Below, one piece after another: positions 24,890 to 32,456 of a DNA stretch of 64,000 nucleotides. This DNA comes from an uncultured Chitinophaga sp. Lineage in GTDB: Bacteria > Bacteroidota > Bacteroidia > Chitinophagales > Chitinophagaceae. The DNA lies in the NCBI RefSeq assembly GCF_937898475.1, contig NZ_CALEJS010000010.1, positions 62,001 to 126,000 on the forward strand. The letters are read 5' to 3'. Numbering within the stretch: position 1 is the first letter of the stretch; every line of letters begins with the position of its first letter. A program made the position numbers and the translations under genes. The notes under the pieces are model-generated. The model was given only the letters and a program-made list of their open reading frames with translations, searched no databases and had not been told where the DNA came from.

Positions 24890-26392
24890 ATGCCTAACAC
24901 AGGTAAGATCAAGCAAATTATCGGTCCCGTAGTGGACGTGCATTTTGAAGGCAAATTACCCGAGATCTACAACGCCCTGGAAATAACACGTGATAATGGA
25001 CAGAAGGTAGTGCTGGAAGTGCAGCAACACCTTGGCGAAGACAGCGTTCGTTGCGTGGCAATGGACTCTACTGACGGTTTCGTTAGGGGCATGGCTGTAG
25101 AAGACAAAGGCACTCCTATCAAAATGCCAATTGGCGACCAGATAAAAGGACGCTTGTTCAACGTGGTAGGTGAGGCGATAGATGGCCTTGGCAACATCGA
25201 AACTACCAATGGTTACCCCATTCACCGTCAGCCGCCCAGGTTTGAAGACCTGGCCACTGATACAGAAGTACTGTACACCGGTATTAAAGTGATCGACCTG
25301 ATCGAGCCTTATGCAAAAGGTGGTAAGATCGGTCTGTTTGGTGGTGCGGGTGTAGGTAAAACCGTATTGATCCAGGAGCTGATCAACAACATTGCTAAAG
25401 GTTACGAAGGTCTGTCCGTATTTGCGGGTGTAGGTGAGCGTACCCGCGAAGGGAATGACCTGATGCGTGAAATGATCGAAGCCGGTATCGTAAAATATGG
25501 CGAGAAGTTCCGCGAGTCCATGGAACATGGCGGATGGGAACTGGGCGCTGTAGATATGCAGGAGCTGAAAAAATCCCAGGCTACATTTATATTCGGCCAG
25601 ATGAACGAGCCCCCCGGCGCCCGTGCCCGTGTGGCCCTCTCCGGTCTGACCATTGCAGAATATTTCCGTGATGGCGATGGCTCTGCCACAGGCGGCCGCG
25701 ACATCCTCTTCTTCGTTGACAACATCTTCCGTTTTACCCAGGCAGGTTCTGAAGTATCCGCGCTGTTAGGCCGTATGCCTTCTGCGGTGGGTTATCAGCC
25801 TACACTGGCTACAGAAATGGGTCTGATGCAGGAACGTATCACCTCTACCAAGAACGGTTCTATCACCTCCGTACAGGCGGTGTATGTACCTGCGGATGAC
25901 CTGACCGACCCTGCTCCGGCCACTACCTTTGCCCACCTGGATGCTACCACCGTACTGGACCGTAAGATCTCCGACCTTGGTATCTATCCTGCAGTAAGCC
26001 CGCTGGATTCTACTTCCCGTATCCTTACACCTGCCATCGTAGGTGAGGCGCACTACAACTGCGCACAGCGTGTGAAGATGATCCTGCAGCGTTATAAAGA
26101 GTTACAGGACATCATCGCGATCCTGGGTATGGATGAGCTGAGCGACGAAGACAAACTCACTGTAAGCCGCGCACGCCGCGTACAGCGTTTCCTGTCACAA
26201 CCTTTCCACGTGGCAGAACAGTTCACCGGTCTGAAAGGCGTACTGGTGCCCATCGAAGAAACGATCCGTGGCTTTAACATGATCATGGATGGTGAAGTAG
26301 ATGAGTATCCTGAAGCGGCATTCAACCTGGTAGGTACGATAGACGACGCGATCGAGAAAGGTAAGAAACTCCTGGAAGCAGCAAAGAATTAA
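24890..26392 (+). CDS. atpD: ATP synthase F1 subunit beta
   Basis: This 500-residue catalytic subunit has P-loop GGAGVGKT (151-158), catalytic E in GVGERTREGND, ALSGLTIAEYFRD, and the DELSDED loop that contacts gamma and epsilon. Its length is normal. It has its own promoter and is followed, after an inverted repeat, by atpC. The other F1Fo genes are not in the window, so a two-gene atpDC unit is split from the rest. Confidence 0.97.
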   Translation: MPNTGKIKQIIGPVVDVHFEGKLPEIYNALEITRDNGQKVVLEVQQHLGEDSVRCVAMDSTDGFVRGMAVEDKGTPIKMPIGDQIKGRLFNVVGEAIDGLGNIETTNGYPIHRQPPRFEDLATDTEVLYTGIKVIDLIEPYAKGGKIGLFGGAGVGKTVLIQELINNIAKGYEGLSVFAGVGERTREGNDLMREMIEAGIVKYGEKFRESMEHGGWELGAVDMQELKKSQATFIFGQMNEPPGARARVALSGLTIAEYFRDGDGSATGGRDILFFVDNIFRFTQAGSEVSALLGRMPSAVGYQPTLATEMGLMQERITSTKNGSITSVQAVYVPADDLTDPAPATTFAHLDATTVLDRKISDLGIYPAVSPLDSTSRILTPAIVGEAHYNCAQRVKMILQRYKELQDIIAILGMDELSDEDKLTVSRARRVQRFLSQPFHVAEQFTGLKGVLVPIEETIRGFNMIMDGEVDEYPEAAFNLVGTIDDAIEKGKKLLEAAKN

Positions 26393-26397
26393 TAAAT

Positions 26398-26497
26398 AGT
26401 TTGAAGTTTGAAGTTTGAGGTTTGAAGTGAAGGGCGGCTGCCTGTTCAACTTCAAACCTCAAACGAACCTCAAACTTCAAACCTCAAACTTCAAACT
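26398..26497. repeat. Inverted word repeat (GTTTGAAG type) between atpD and atpC
   Basis: The left arm (26398-26432) consists of GTTTGAAG/GTTTGAGG words and the right arm (26450-26497) of their complements CTTCAAAC/CCTCAAAC. Together they can form an imperfect stem of 35 bp or more around a GC-rich loop. It fills the whole gap between two subunits of one enzyme. It has no T tract, so it may tune rather than stop atpC transcription. Confidence 0.7.
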
Positions 26498-26503
26498 ATA
26501 CAC

Positions 26504-26755
26504 ATGTTATTAGAAGTATTAACACCTGAAAGGAAACTGTACTCCGGCGAAGTATACGGCGTACAGCTGCCTGGTATCGATGGCTCATTCGAAGTGCTGG
26601 ATAAACACGCACCGCTGATCGCAGCCCTTGGTAAAGGCAAAATGAAGGTGCTGAAAGATAAAGTGCAGGCAGAGTTTTACCAGATAGAAGGAGGCTTTGT
26701 GGAAGTATTGCGAAATAAAGCCACTGTGCTGGTAGAAGGAGCTTCTGCTATTTAA
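26504..26755 (+). CDS. atpC: ATP synthase F1 subunit epsilon (short form)
   Basis: This 83-residue protein has only the N-terminal beta-barrel domain: LEVLTPERKLYSGEVYGVQLPG at the start (abbreviated from residues 3-24) and GGFVEVLRNKATVLVEGA at the end. The helical C-terminal hairpin that inhibits ATP hydrolysis in longer (about 130-residue) epsilons is absent. Short epsilons are, to my knowledge, usual in Bacteroidota. It is 111 bp after atpD and followed by a strong terminator. Confidence 0.93.
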   Translation: MLLEVLTPERKLYSGEVYGVQLPGIDGSFEVLDKHAPLIAALGKGKMKVLKDKVQAEFYQIEGGFVEVLRNKATVLVEGASAI

Positions 26756-26775
26756 CTGGCTGCATACAAATAATT

Positions 26776-26807
26776 AGGCCGGGTATGAATACCCGGCCTT
26801 TTTTTTT
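26776..26807 (+). terminator. Intrinsic terminator of atpDC
   Basis: A perfect 10-bp GC-rich stem (26776-26785 with 26790-26799) and a TGAA loop are followed by nine T. Confidence 0.92.
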
Positions 26808-26866
26808 GTCCTAACTATTCCAATCTAAGAAGACCCCGTTAAAGCGCAGTAAGATTACTGGCCGGG

Positions 26867-27061
26867 TTATTCTACGAGCAGGTTATTGCCGTTATGATAA
26901 TAAGCAAAAGCTACTATCATGCAGCAGGCATATAACCCTATTCCTATGAAAATGAATATGTTTAAAGCGCTCCTGAAAGGTGGCCGCCTGCCAGGAGAGC
27001 AAAGGGAATTATAAATAAGTTCAGGGTTTGTTAATTTGTTTTTTGTTTTTCCAGTCCCCAA
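26867..27061 (-). CDS. Possible small membrane protein
   Basis: This frame of at most 64 codons starts at TTG 27061. Its second half has one membrane helix (around IFIFIGIGLYACCMIVAFAYY) preceded by a basic stretch PGRRPPFRSA, a plausible small anchored protein. No ribosome-binding site or homologue is recognised, and the surrounding DNA is AT-rich, so this may be chance. Confidence 0.3.
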   Translation of the reverse strand: MGTGKTKNKLTNPELIYNSLCSPGRRPPFRSALNIFIFIGIGLYACCMIVAFAYYHNGNNLLVE

Positions 27062-27491
27062 AAAAGAGCCTGTATTTATATCGTTCTCATAGGTTTAGCT
27101 TTCATAGCTATAACGCGCTCGTTGCATCTGCTCTTCACAAGTGTAAATAGGCTTACAATACACTCATTGGTTGATCCTACCGTATCTATTTTACATTAGC
27201 AAGATATTTAAATTGTTTTGAAAAACCTTGCTCCGTTTAGTCATTTTTGTTAGGAATAAGATATGAGACGACCTTAGTCGTTGGACTTCAAAGCATATGC
27301 ATTAAAAATTTTTTTCAACATTTTTTATGAACATCGCGATGGTAAAAACTATAGATTTTCTTTCAGCAGCAATGCATATTAAACGAAAGAAACTGCAAAT
27401 ACATTCATTATAAATGTAATAGTATGGAAAGCTGCAATGCTTATGGCTGCTGGACTTGCAGGGTGTATTAACATCTTGTTAACATCTCATT
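27062..27491. other. AT-rich gene-poor stretch with possible short transcript
   Basis: No ORF above 60 codons is supported here. A terminator-like hairpin at 27492-27551 on the plus strand has no known gene in front of it. Two overlapping short frames occur just before it: a 15-codon frame at 27424-27471 (MESCNAYGCWTCRVY) and an 18-codon frame from ATG 27437 that begins MLMAAGLAGC. Either these or a small RNA could be the product; none is proven. Confidence 0.35.
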
Positions 27492-27551
27492 AAGAATTCC
27501 GGGATGCGGAAAACACTAACTTACTGACCGTGAATTCCCGGGATTTTTTTT
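27492..27551 (+). terminator. Terminator-like hairpin with T8 and no assigned gene
   Basis: AAGAATTCCGGGA (27492-27504) can pair with TCCCGGGATTTTT (27536-27548), including two G-U pairs. An inner CGG/CCG pair shortens the loop and eight T follow. It faces an upstream region without a known plus-strand gene. Confidence 0.5.
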
Positions 27552-27649
27552 ATAGCATATAAGCATATCCATGAAAAGCGATAGAATACACCTTTGGCTC
27601 ATTTGCCTCAACCAGTAGATGAAAGTTGTTTGTTGTTAAATCAGTATGT

Positions 27650-27907
27650 ATGCCCATGTCCACTATTCCCAAAATTGTCTCGCCTTACCATATACAGCGA
27701 GTAACCGAAACACTCAGGCTATTACGTCGTAAAATGGAATATTCACAGGAGTATATGGCCTTTATGCTGAATATCTCACAGAACGCCTACAGCCGCCTTG
27801 AAAACGGCAAAACACCCTTAACCCTTAACCGGTTATTTGAAATATGTACGCTGCTGAAAATAAGCCCCGGAGAGCTGCTGGAAGCTGACCCGGAAACGCT
27901 TGTCTGA
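27650..27907 (+). CDS. XRE-family helix-turn-helix regulator
   Basis: This 85-residue single-domain protein has its HTH at about 25-80, with YSQEYMAFMLNISQNAYSRL (recognition region) and ENGKTPLTLNRLFEICTLL after it. ATG 27650 is chosen over TTG 27626; ATG 27656 is also possible. Such proteins bind DNA as dimers. There is no toxin partner or prophage next to it, and no operator was identified. A hairpin terminator follows 16 bp after the stop. Confidence 0.85.
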   Translation: MPMSTIPKIVSPYHIQRVTETLRLLRRKMEYSQEYMAFMLNISQNAYSRLENGKTPLTLNRLFEICTLLKISPGELLEADPETLV

Positions 27908-27922
27908 GGCCGCAATAAAGAG

Positions 27923-27946
27923 CAAAGACCGGTGTGCCGGTCTTTG
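27923..27946 (+). terminator. Hairpin terminator after the XRE gene
   Basis: A perfect 10-bp stem (27923-27932 with 27937-27946) and TGTG loop, with only a weak T tract after it, lies 16 bp past the stop. Confidence 0.65.
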
Positions 27947-28116
27947 TCTGGTTGCATCATAGGATGGTTACAGGAATAATGTGCCGGGTATGGATATTTT
28001 GGGGGCACTGCAAAATCTTCAGGCTATATAAAGTTGATACTTATTTCATCCTTCTCCTAAATCCCTGGTGGATAAATTATTCCTGCAAGGTTTGGGATCG
28101 GGCTGGTATAATGAAA

Positions 28117-28145
28117 AAATGACATAGCGGCAGGCTATGTCATTT
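28117..28145 (-). terminator. Intrinsic terminator of yqgE
   Basis: This is a perfect 12-bp stem (28117-28128 with 28134-28145) with a 5-base loop. On the minus strand it is followed by a run of T. It lies 36 bp past the yqgE stop. Confidence 0.85.
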
Positions 28146-28180
28146 CTATTTTGTATAGATTACGTCAATAGGATTACTGC

Positions 28181-28732
28181 TCAGTTCAGTGAAGGGTCTA
28201 TCGGGAAATTTGCCATAATGGCGAAGTTATTGCCCAGGTTTTTCAACGACTGCTGCCAGATGTTCTGCTCTTTTTCGTCGAATATTAATCCGGCGTCGCT
28301 TTCAGAAAGTATCCATGATTTTTCATTGAACTCATTCTCCAGCTGTCCGCTGCTCCAGCCGCTGTAACCAATAAAGAACTTGATCTTATTCATGTCCAGC
28401 CGGCCTTCATTGATCAGTTCCACCACGCTTTCAAAACGCCCGCCCCAGTAAATGCCTGAAATGATCTCAAAACCGCCTTCTATCAGTTCAGGTTGCTGAT
28501 GCACAAAATGGATGGTATCCATCTGCACCGGGCCTCCGAAAAATACGGGAATGTTGTTTACCAGTACTTCGGGTACCAGTTCATCAAGGGATTGATCGAA
28601 GAGTTTATTGATAACAAAACCGAAACTTCCTTTCTCCTGGTGTTCGCAGAGCAGCACAACCGTACGCGCAAAATTCGGGTCTTTGAGAAAAGGATCAGCT
28701 ATAAGTAATATTCCGGGAGCCAGGGAAACCAT
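28181..28732 (-). CDS. YqgE/AlgH-family protein
   Basis: This 183-residue cytosolic protein has the family opening APGILLIADPFLKDPNF, then VVLLCEHQEKGSFGFVINK, VFFGGPVQMDTIHFVH and FIGYSGWSSGQLENE. The family is widespread and was named after an alginate regulator in Pseudomonas; its molecular role is unclear. No partner gene is adjacent: in proteobacteria it often sits with a RuvX-like nuclease gene, which is not seen here. Confidence 0.9.
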   Translation of the reverse strand: MVSLAPGILLIADPFLKDPNFARTVVLLCEHQEKGSFGFVINKLFDQSLDELVPEVLVNNIPVFFGGPVQMDTIHFVHQQPELIEGGFEIISGIYWGGRFESVVELINEGRLDMNKIKFFIGYSGWSSGQLENEFNEKSWILSESDAGLIFDEKEQNIWQQSLKNLGNNFAIMANFPIDPSLN

Positions 28733-28810
28733 ACGCCAACAATTTTGATCACGTATCCAAATTTAGCCAATTTTGATCGTGATTGCATAGCAGGCTGGTA
28801 AAAAGACAAT

Positions 28811-28837
28811 AAAAAAAGGAGGCTAGACAGCCCCCTT
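28811..28837 (-). terminator. Intrinsic terminator of a short minus-strand transcript
   Basis: On the minus strand, a 9-bp stem (28829-28837 with 28816-28824, one G-U pair) and a 4-base loop are followed by seven T. It lies upstream of yqgE, so it must end a separate transcript from the 28840-29180 region. Confidence 0.75.
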
Positions 28838-28866
28838 ACCATTTTATCAACCAAAATCTAAATCGC

Positions 28867-28980
28867 TTATGGAACGAAATCCACGTCGATGTATGTAGAA
28901 AGTTTAATTTGCTTTTTTATCGTCACTGGTAACCTATCAAAATTAGTACCAGTTTCTGAAGCAAAGGTAAGCAAACTCAC
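28867..28980 (-). CDS. Possible small ORF (19 or 37 codons) before the orphan terminator
   Basis: This frame is open from GTG 28980 to the stop at 28867 (37 codons). A shorter 19-codon version starts at GTG 28926 and reads VTIKKQIKLSTYIDVDFVP. A TAATTTTG promoter core lies at 28938-28945 on the minus strand, which would make the short form nearly leaderless; no TTTG box sits at the ideal distance. It is followed by the terminator at 28811-28837. It could equally be a small RNA. The rest of the 28733-29186 spacer contains AT-rich promoter-like DNA for the kinase gene. Confidence 0.3.
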   Translation of the reverse strand: MSLLTFASETGTNFDRLPVTIKKQIKLSTYIDVDFVP

Positions 28981-29186
28981 AATAAAAAAATCAGCCCACC
29001 GCCGTTAAAATTACGTTAAAGTGATATTCTTTTGTTAAAATTAGACTGGTAAACGGTTTGAGGAGTCTAATTTTGTATCATTGTTGCTATAGCAATAATT
29101 GATTTCGACAGTTTTTAAAGCACGGAATATTATCTTAGAAGGTTATAAACAACAAAGGCGATTTATTTAAGATTTTTACAAAATAC

Positions 29187-30548
29187 ATGCTACCGCTAAA
29201 GAAAACATTCCCGATCATAGTAGTTCTCATCACGTTATCATTACTGGGTATCATAGCCATCCAGGTCAGCTGGATCCGTAACGCGGCCATCCTCCGGAAA
29301 GAGCAGCAGGAACAGCGTTTCGTCAGCGTAACGGATGCTGTGCGCAACGAAATGGTACGCCGCCAGGCGCCGCCCATCCGCTTCAAAATGGGGGGCACCA
29401 CCATCACCAAAGGAGCCGATAACAGCTTTAACCTGGAGAAGTATGAGCTCAGTAATATCACCGTTGGCGTTAGCGACCGCTTTACCACGGAAGAAGTGCA
29501 GCACCTGATAGACAGTACTTTGCGGAAGCAGAAGCTTAATACCAAATTTGAATTCGGCATTATCGGCAGAAGCGCCTTCAGCAATGACAACATCATCAAG
29601 ATGCAGTCGGGCAGCTTCGGACGATTATTCGATATGGCTGTCAAAGACACAATTAATTACTCCATACAAACCGTACCGCTTGTTACCAGCTTCGAGTTCA
29701 TGAACGATCAGATGGAAGTATTACACATAGTGTTCCACAACAGCAGCTCATTAATGATGAGTTGGTTGAGCTGGGTTATTGCCGGTTGTGTGGTATTTAC
29801 CATTATCATCGTTACGGCCTTTGCCCTGACCATACGTACTTTGCTGAACCAGAAGAAACTCTCGGAAATAAAATCGGATTTCATCAACAACATGACGCAT
29901 GAGCTGAAAACACCGCTGGCCACTATCTCCCTGGCCATCGATGCCATCGGCAACAAGAAGGTGATGGAGAACCATGAGAAGATACAGTACTTTTCAGGCA
30001 TCATCAAGGAAGAGAACAAGCGCATGAACAAACAGGTGGAAAGCATCCTGCAATCTGCCCTGCTGGAGAAAAACGAAATAGGATTGAACCTGCAGGTGAT
30101 CGATGCCCACCAGGTGATCCAGCATTCTGTAGAAAATATCCAGTTACAGCTGGCTGCTAAAGACGGCAGGGTAGAACTGCGCCTGGATGCCATCAATCCC
30201 ATCATCAAGGCAGACGATGTACATTTCTCCAACGTGGTCTTCAACCTGCTGGACAATGCGATCAAGTATTCCAAACAAAACCTGGAGATTGTGATCAGCA
30301 CCTACAATACCCGCAAGCATCTTAATATCACCATTTCTGATAACGGCATCGGCATGAGCCGTGATACGATTTCCCGTATCTTTGAGAAGTTCTACCGCGC
30401 GCATACGGGCAACGTGCATAATGTAAAAGGTTTCGGCCTGGGCCTTAGCTATGTGAAGGCCATCGTGGAAGCGCACAAGGGCAGGATTAAAGTGGAAAGC
30501 GCCGTAGGTAAGGGCAGTAAATTCACACTTGAATTTCCACAGGAGTAG
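29187..30548 (+). CDS. Membrane sensor histidine kinase
   Basis: This 453-residue kinase has membrane helices at about 9-28 and 192-216, enclosing a 160-residue periplasmic sensor domain. HisKA carries H238 (FINNMTHELKTPLATIS), and the HATPase domain has VVFNLLDNAIKYS, DNGIGMS and GFGLGLSYV. No HAMP domain is evident. Its layout resembles the RprX-type kinases of Bacteroidota. No response regulator is adjacent; the OmpR-type regulator at 43491-44210 resembles RprY and is a possible partner. Confidence 0.92.
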   Translation: MLPLKKTFPIIVVLITLSLLGIIAIQVSWIRNAAILRKEQQEQRFVSVTDAVRNEMVRRQAPPIRFKMGGTTITKGADNSFNLEKYELSNITVGVSDRFTTEEVQHLIDSTLRKQKLNTKFEFGIIGRSAFSNDNIIKMQSGSFGRLFDMAVKDTINYSIQTVPLVTSFEFMNDQMEVLHIVFHNSSSLMMSWLSWVIAGCVVFTIIIVTAFALTIRTLLNQKKLSEIKSDFINNMTHELKTPLATISLAIDAIGNKKVMENHEKIQYFSGIIKEENKRMNKQVESILQSALLEKNEIGLNLQVIDAHQVIQHSVENIQLQLAAKDGRVELRLDAINPIIKADDVHFSNVVFNLLDNAIKYSKQNLEIVISTYNTRKHLNITISDNGIGMSRDTISRIFEKFYRAHTGNVHNVKGFGLGLSYVKAIVEAHKGRIKVESAVGKGSKFTLEFPQE

Positions 30549-30569
30549 CAGGTATAAAACATATTTGGA

Positions 30570-31382
30570 ATGGCATTAACGGATAAAGAATTACAGCATT
30601 TTAAATTTCCTATAGCCGTACCCGGTATGGGAGTGGCTATGCAGGAAAAACTGAAGCAGACAAGAATACTGGTAATAGGCGCAGGCGGTTTGGGCTGCCC
30701 GGTTATACAATACCTCAGCGCCAGCGGTATAGGCGTGATTGGCATAGCAGACTATGGCGTGATCACAGATGAAGATATGCATCGCCAGCCCATTTACCAG
30801 ATGCAGGATCTGCGCAAGCATAAAGCCAAAATGGCATCCAGCCGTTTATGGGCCAGCAACCCTTTTACAAAACATTACCCGCTGTTAGTGCAGATAAAGC
30901 CCGACAATGCGGGGCAGCTGCTCAACGAAATGGACCTGGTAATAGACTGCTCGCAGCACGTGCCCACCCACCTGGTGGTGAACGATGCCTGTGTTGTATA
31001 CAATAAACCTTTTGTAATAGGAGAGGTGCATAACTGGGTAGCCTGGTGGGCCGGCTTCAATATTCCCCTGGAGGATGGTGCGGTTTCCGCTTCCTACCGT
31101 TGCAGCCTTGCCCTCACCGATGAATACCGCAATTTCGACTCCGGCGCCATGGGGGTTACCCACGGTGCTACGGGCCTGCTGATGGTGAACGAGATCCTGA
31201 AATACCTGGCGGCAGTGCCAGACGGGCTGGTGAACAAGTGCTACAGTATGGATTATCTGCATAACAAATTCCAGGTGCATCCCCTGACGCCCGACCCGGC
31301 TGTTATAGCCGAAACAAAGGCAAATGGCATATTAACGGCGGAAATATACGGACTGGAGATCGTGCCCGACGTAGAGGATTAA
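30570..31382 (+). CDS. ThiF/MoeB/HesA-like protein with altered catalytic and zinc residues
   Basis: This 270-residue protein has an E1-like Rossmann fold: nucleotide loop VIGAGGLGCP (35-44), DYGVITDEDMHRQPIYQ (61-77, with the usual HRQ), and VVNDACVVYNKPFV. Active MoeB/ThiF enzymes have a T-D-N triad with the catalytic Asp; here residues 128-130 are S-Q-H. The zinc-site cysteines are mostly gone: SYRC keeps only C178, and the later cysteine is S191. The C-terminal CxxC is missing. Adenylating activity on a sulfur-carrier protein is therefore doubtful. It is 21 bp after the histidine kinase and may be co-transcribed. Confidence 0.8.
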   Translation: MALTDKELQHFKFPIAVPGMGVAMQEKLKQTRILVIGAGGLGCPVIQYLSASGIGVIGIADYGVITDEDMHRQPIYQMQDLRKHKAKMASSRLWASNPFTKHYPLLVQIKPDNAGQLLNEMDLVIDCSQHVPTHLVVNDACVVYNKPFVIGEVHNWVAWWAGFNIPLEDGAVSASYRCSLALTDEYRNFDSGAMGVTHGATGLLMVNEILKYLAAVPDGLVNKCYSMDYLHNKFQVHPLTPDPAVIAETKANGILTAEIYGLEIVPDVED

Positions 31383-31389
31383 GGGCCGC

Positions 31390-32295
31390 TTAATTAGCCA
31401 GCACAGCCCCTTTAGGCCCCACTTTCAGCTGGTGTTTTACCCCCAGCTGCAGGGCATAGTTCTCTGCCTGGTGGCCGGAAGGGAAATTATAGCACACGGG
31501 ATAATCGTACGCTTTCACAATATTGGCAATGATGTCGAATTCGGCTTGCCCAAAAGGGGTTTCCGTTTCCTTGCCGTCTGTAAAGGCGCCTACTACCATT
31601 CCGGCCAGTTTGTCCAGCCAGCCGGCGCGCTTCAGGTTGTACATCATGCGATCCACATTATAGCGGTATTCGCCGATATCTTCCAGCAGCAGGATCTTAC
31701 CTTTGGTATCTGGTTGAGACCGGGTGCCCGAGAGGTTGGCCAGTAAAGACAGGTTACCGCCTACCAGTACCCCGCTGGACTGACCCCACCTGTTCAGCGC
31801 ATGCGCTTCCGCGCCATACTTGTAGGATTTGCCCCGCAGCAGCTGCCGCAGGCTTTCCACATATTCATTTTCTGCGGTTTCCGGGCGGATGCCGCTGCAC
31901 ATCATGGAATGGATGGTGGGAATACCGTAACGGGCCTGTATATGTGTATGAAGGGTAGTAATATCGCTATAGCCGCAGATCCATTTGGGGTGTTTGCGGA
32001 AACGGCGGAAGTCAAGCTGATCCAGCAGGCACACCATGCCGTAGCCGCCGCGGCCAAATATAATGGCTTTGATGGCGGGATCGTCCAGCATATCCTGCAG
32101 TTCTTCCAGCCGCAGTTCATCGGGAGCGGAAAAATTATGGAAGCTGGTGCCCACGGTGATGCCCAGGTGTACAGCGTATCCCCAGGAACTGATCACACCG
32201 GCCGCATATTCTGCCGCCGCCAGTTCCATCTTGCTGCTGCTGCAGGTAATACCGATCAGGTCACCTTTTTTGAGATATGGCGGAATTTTTATCAT
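31390..32295 (-). CDS. LD-carboxypeptidase (S66 family)
   Basis: This 301-residue cytosolic serine peptidase removes the terminal D-Ala from tetrapeptides during murein recycling, or cleaves MccF-type substrates. The nucleophile is S110 in WICGYSDITTLH. The GRGGYGM turn is at 81-87, the triad Glu is probably in LLEDIGEYRYNVDRM and the His in FPSGHQAENYAL. It is convergent with the ThiF-like gene, 7 bp apart, with no terminator between them. Confidence 0.9.
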   Translation of the reverse strand: MIKIPPYLKKGDLIGITCSSSKMELAAAEYAAGVISSWGYAVHLGITVGTSFHNFSAPDELRLEELQDMLDDPAIKAIIFGRGGYGMVCLLDQLDFRRFRKHPKWICGYSDITTLHTHIQARYGIPTIHSMMCSGIRPETAENEYVESLRQLLRGKSYKYGAEAHALNRWGQSSGVLVGGNLSLLANLSGTRSQPDTKGKILLLEDIGEYRYNVDRMMYNLKRAGWLDKLAGMVVGAFTDGKETETPFGQAEFDIIANIVKAYDYPVCYNFPSGHQAENYALQLGVKHQLKVGPKGAVLAN

Positions 32296-32311
32296 TCTAG
32301 TACGCTTTATT

Positions 32312-32319
32312 TACCTTTG
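32312..32319 (+). promoter_or_regulatory. Candidate promoter -7 box for metG
   Basis: TACCTTTG fits the TAnnTTTG consensus. A T-rich element (TTTT) lies about 21 bases upstream but is not TTTG. It would give a leader of about 130 nt before metG. Confidence 0.45.
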
Positions 32320-32456
32320 CGGATTAGTTCACCGTTTATTTGTTCCGGTCTTGCTGTAATATTGGGAAATAAGCCGGCAAACTCCAGGGCCAAAATAAAT
32401 CAATAAACGAACTAAACTAGCAAAAGCCCAAACATTTAAGTATTCTTTAAACAGAT

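Noticed and set aside
27934..28122. A 62-codon plus-strand frame after the XRE gene
   Set aside because: It begins inside the XRE terminator and ends in the yqgE terminator; composition is random-like.
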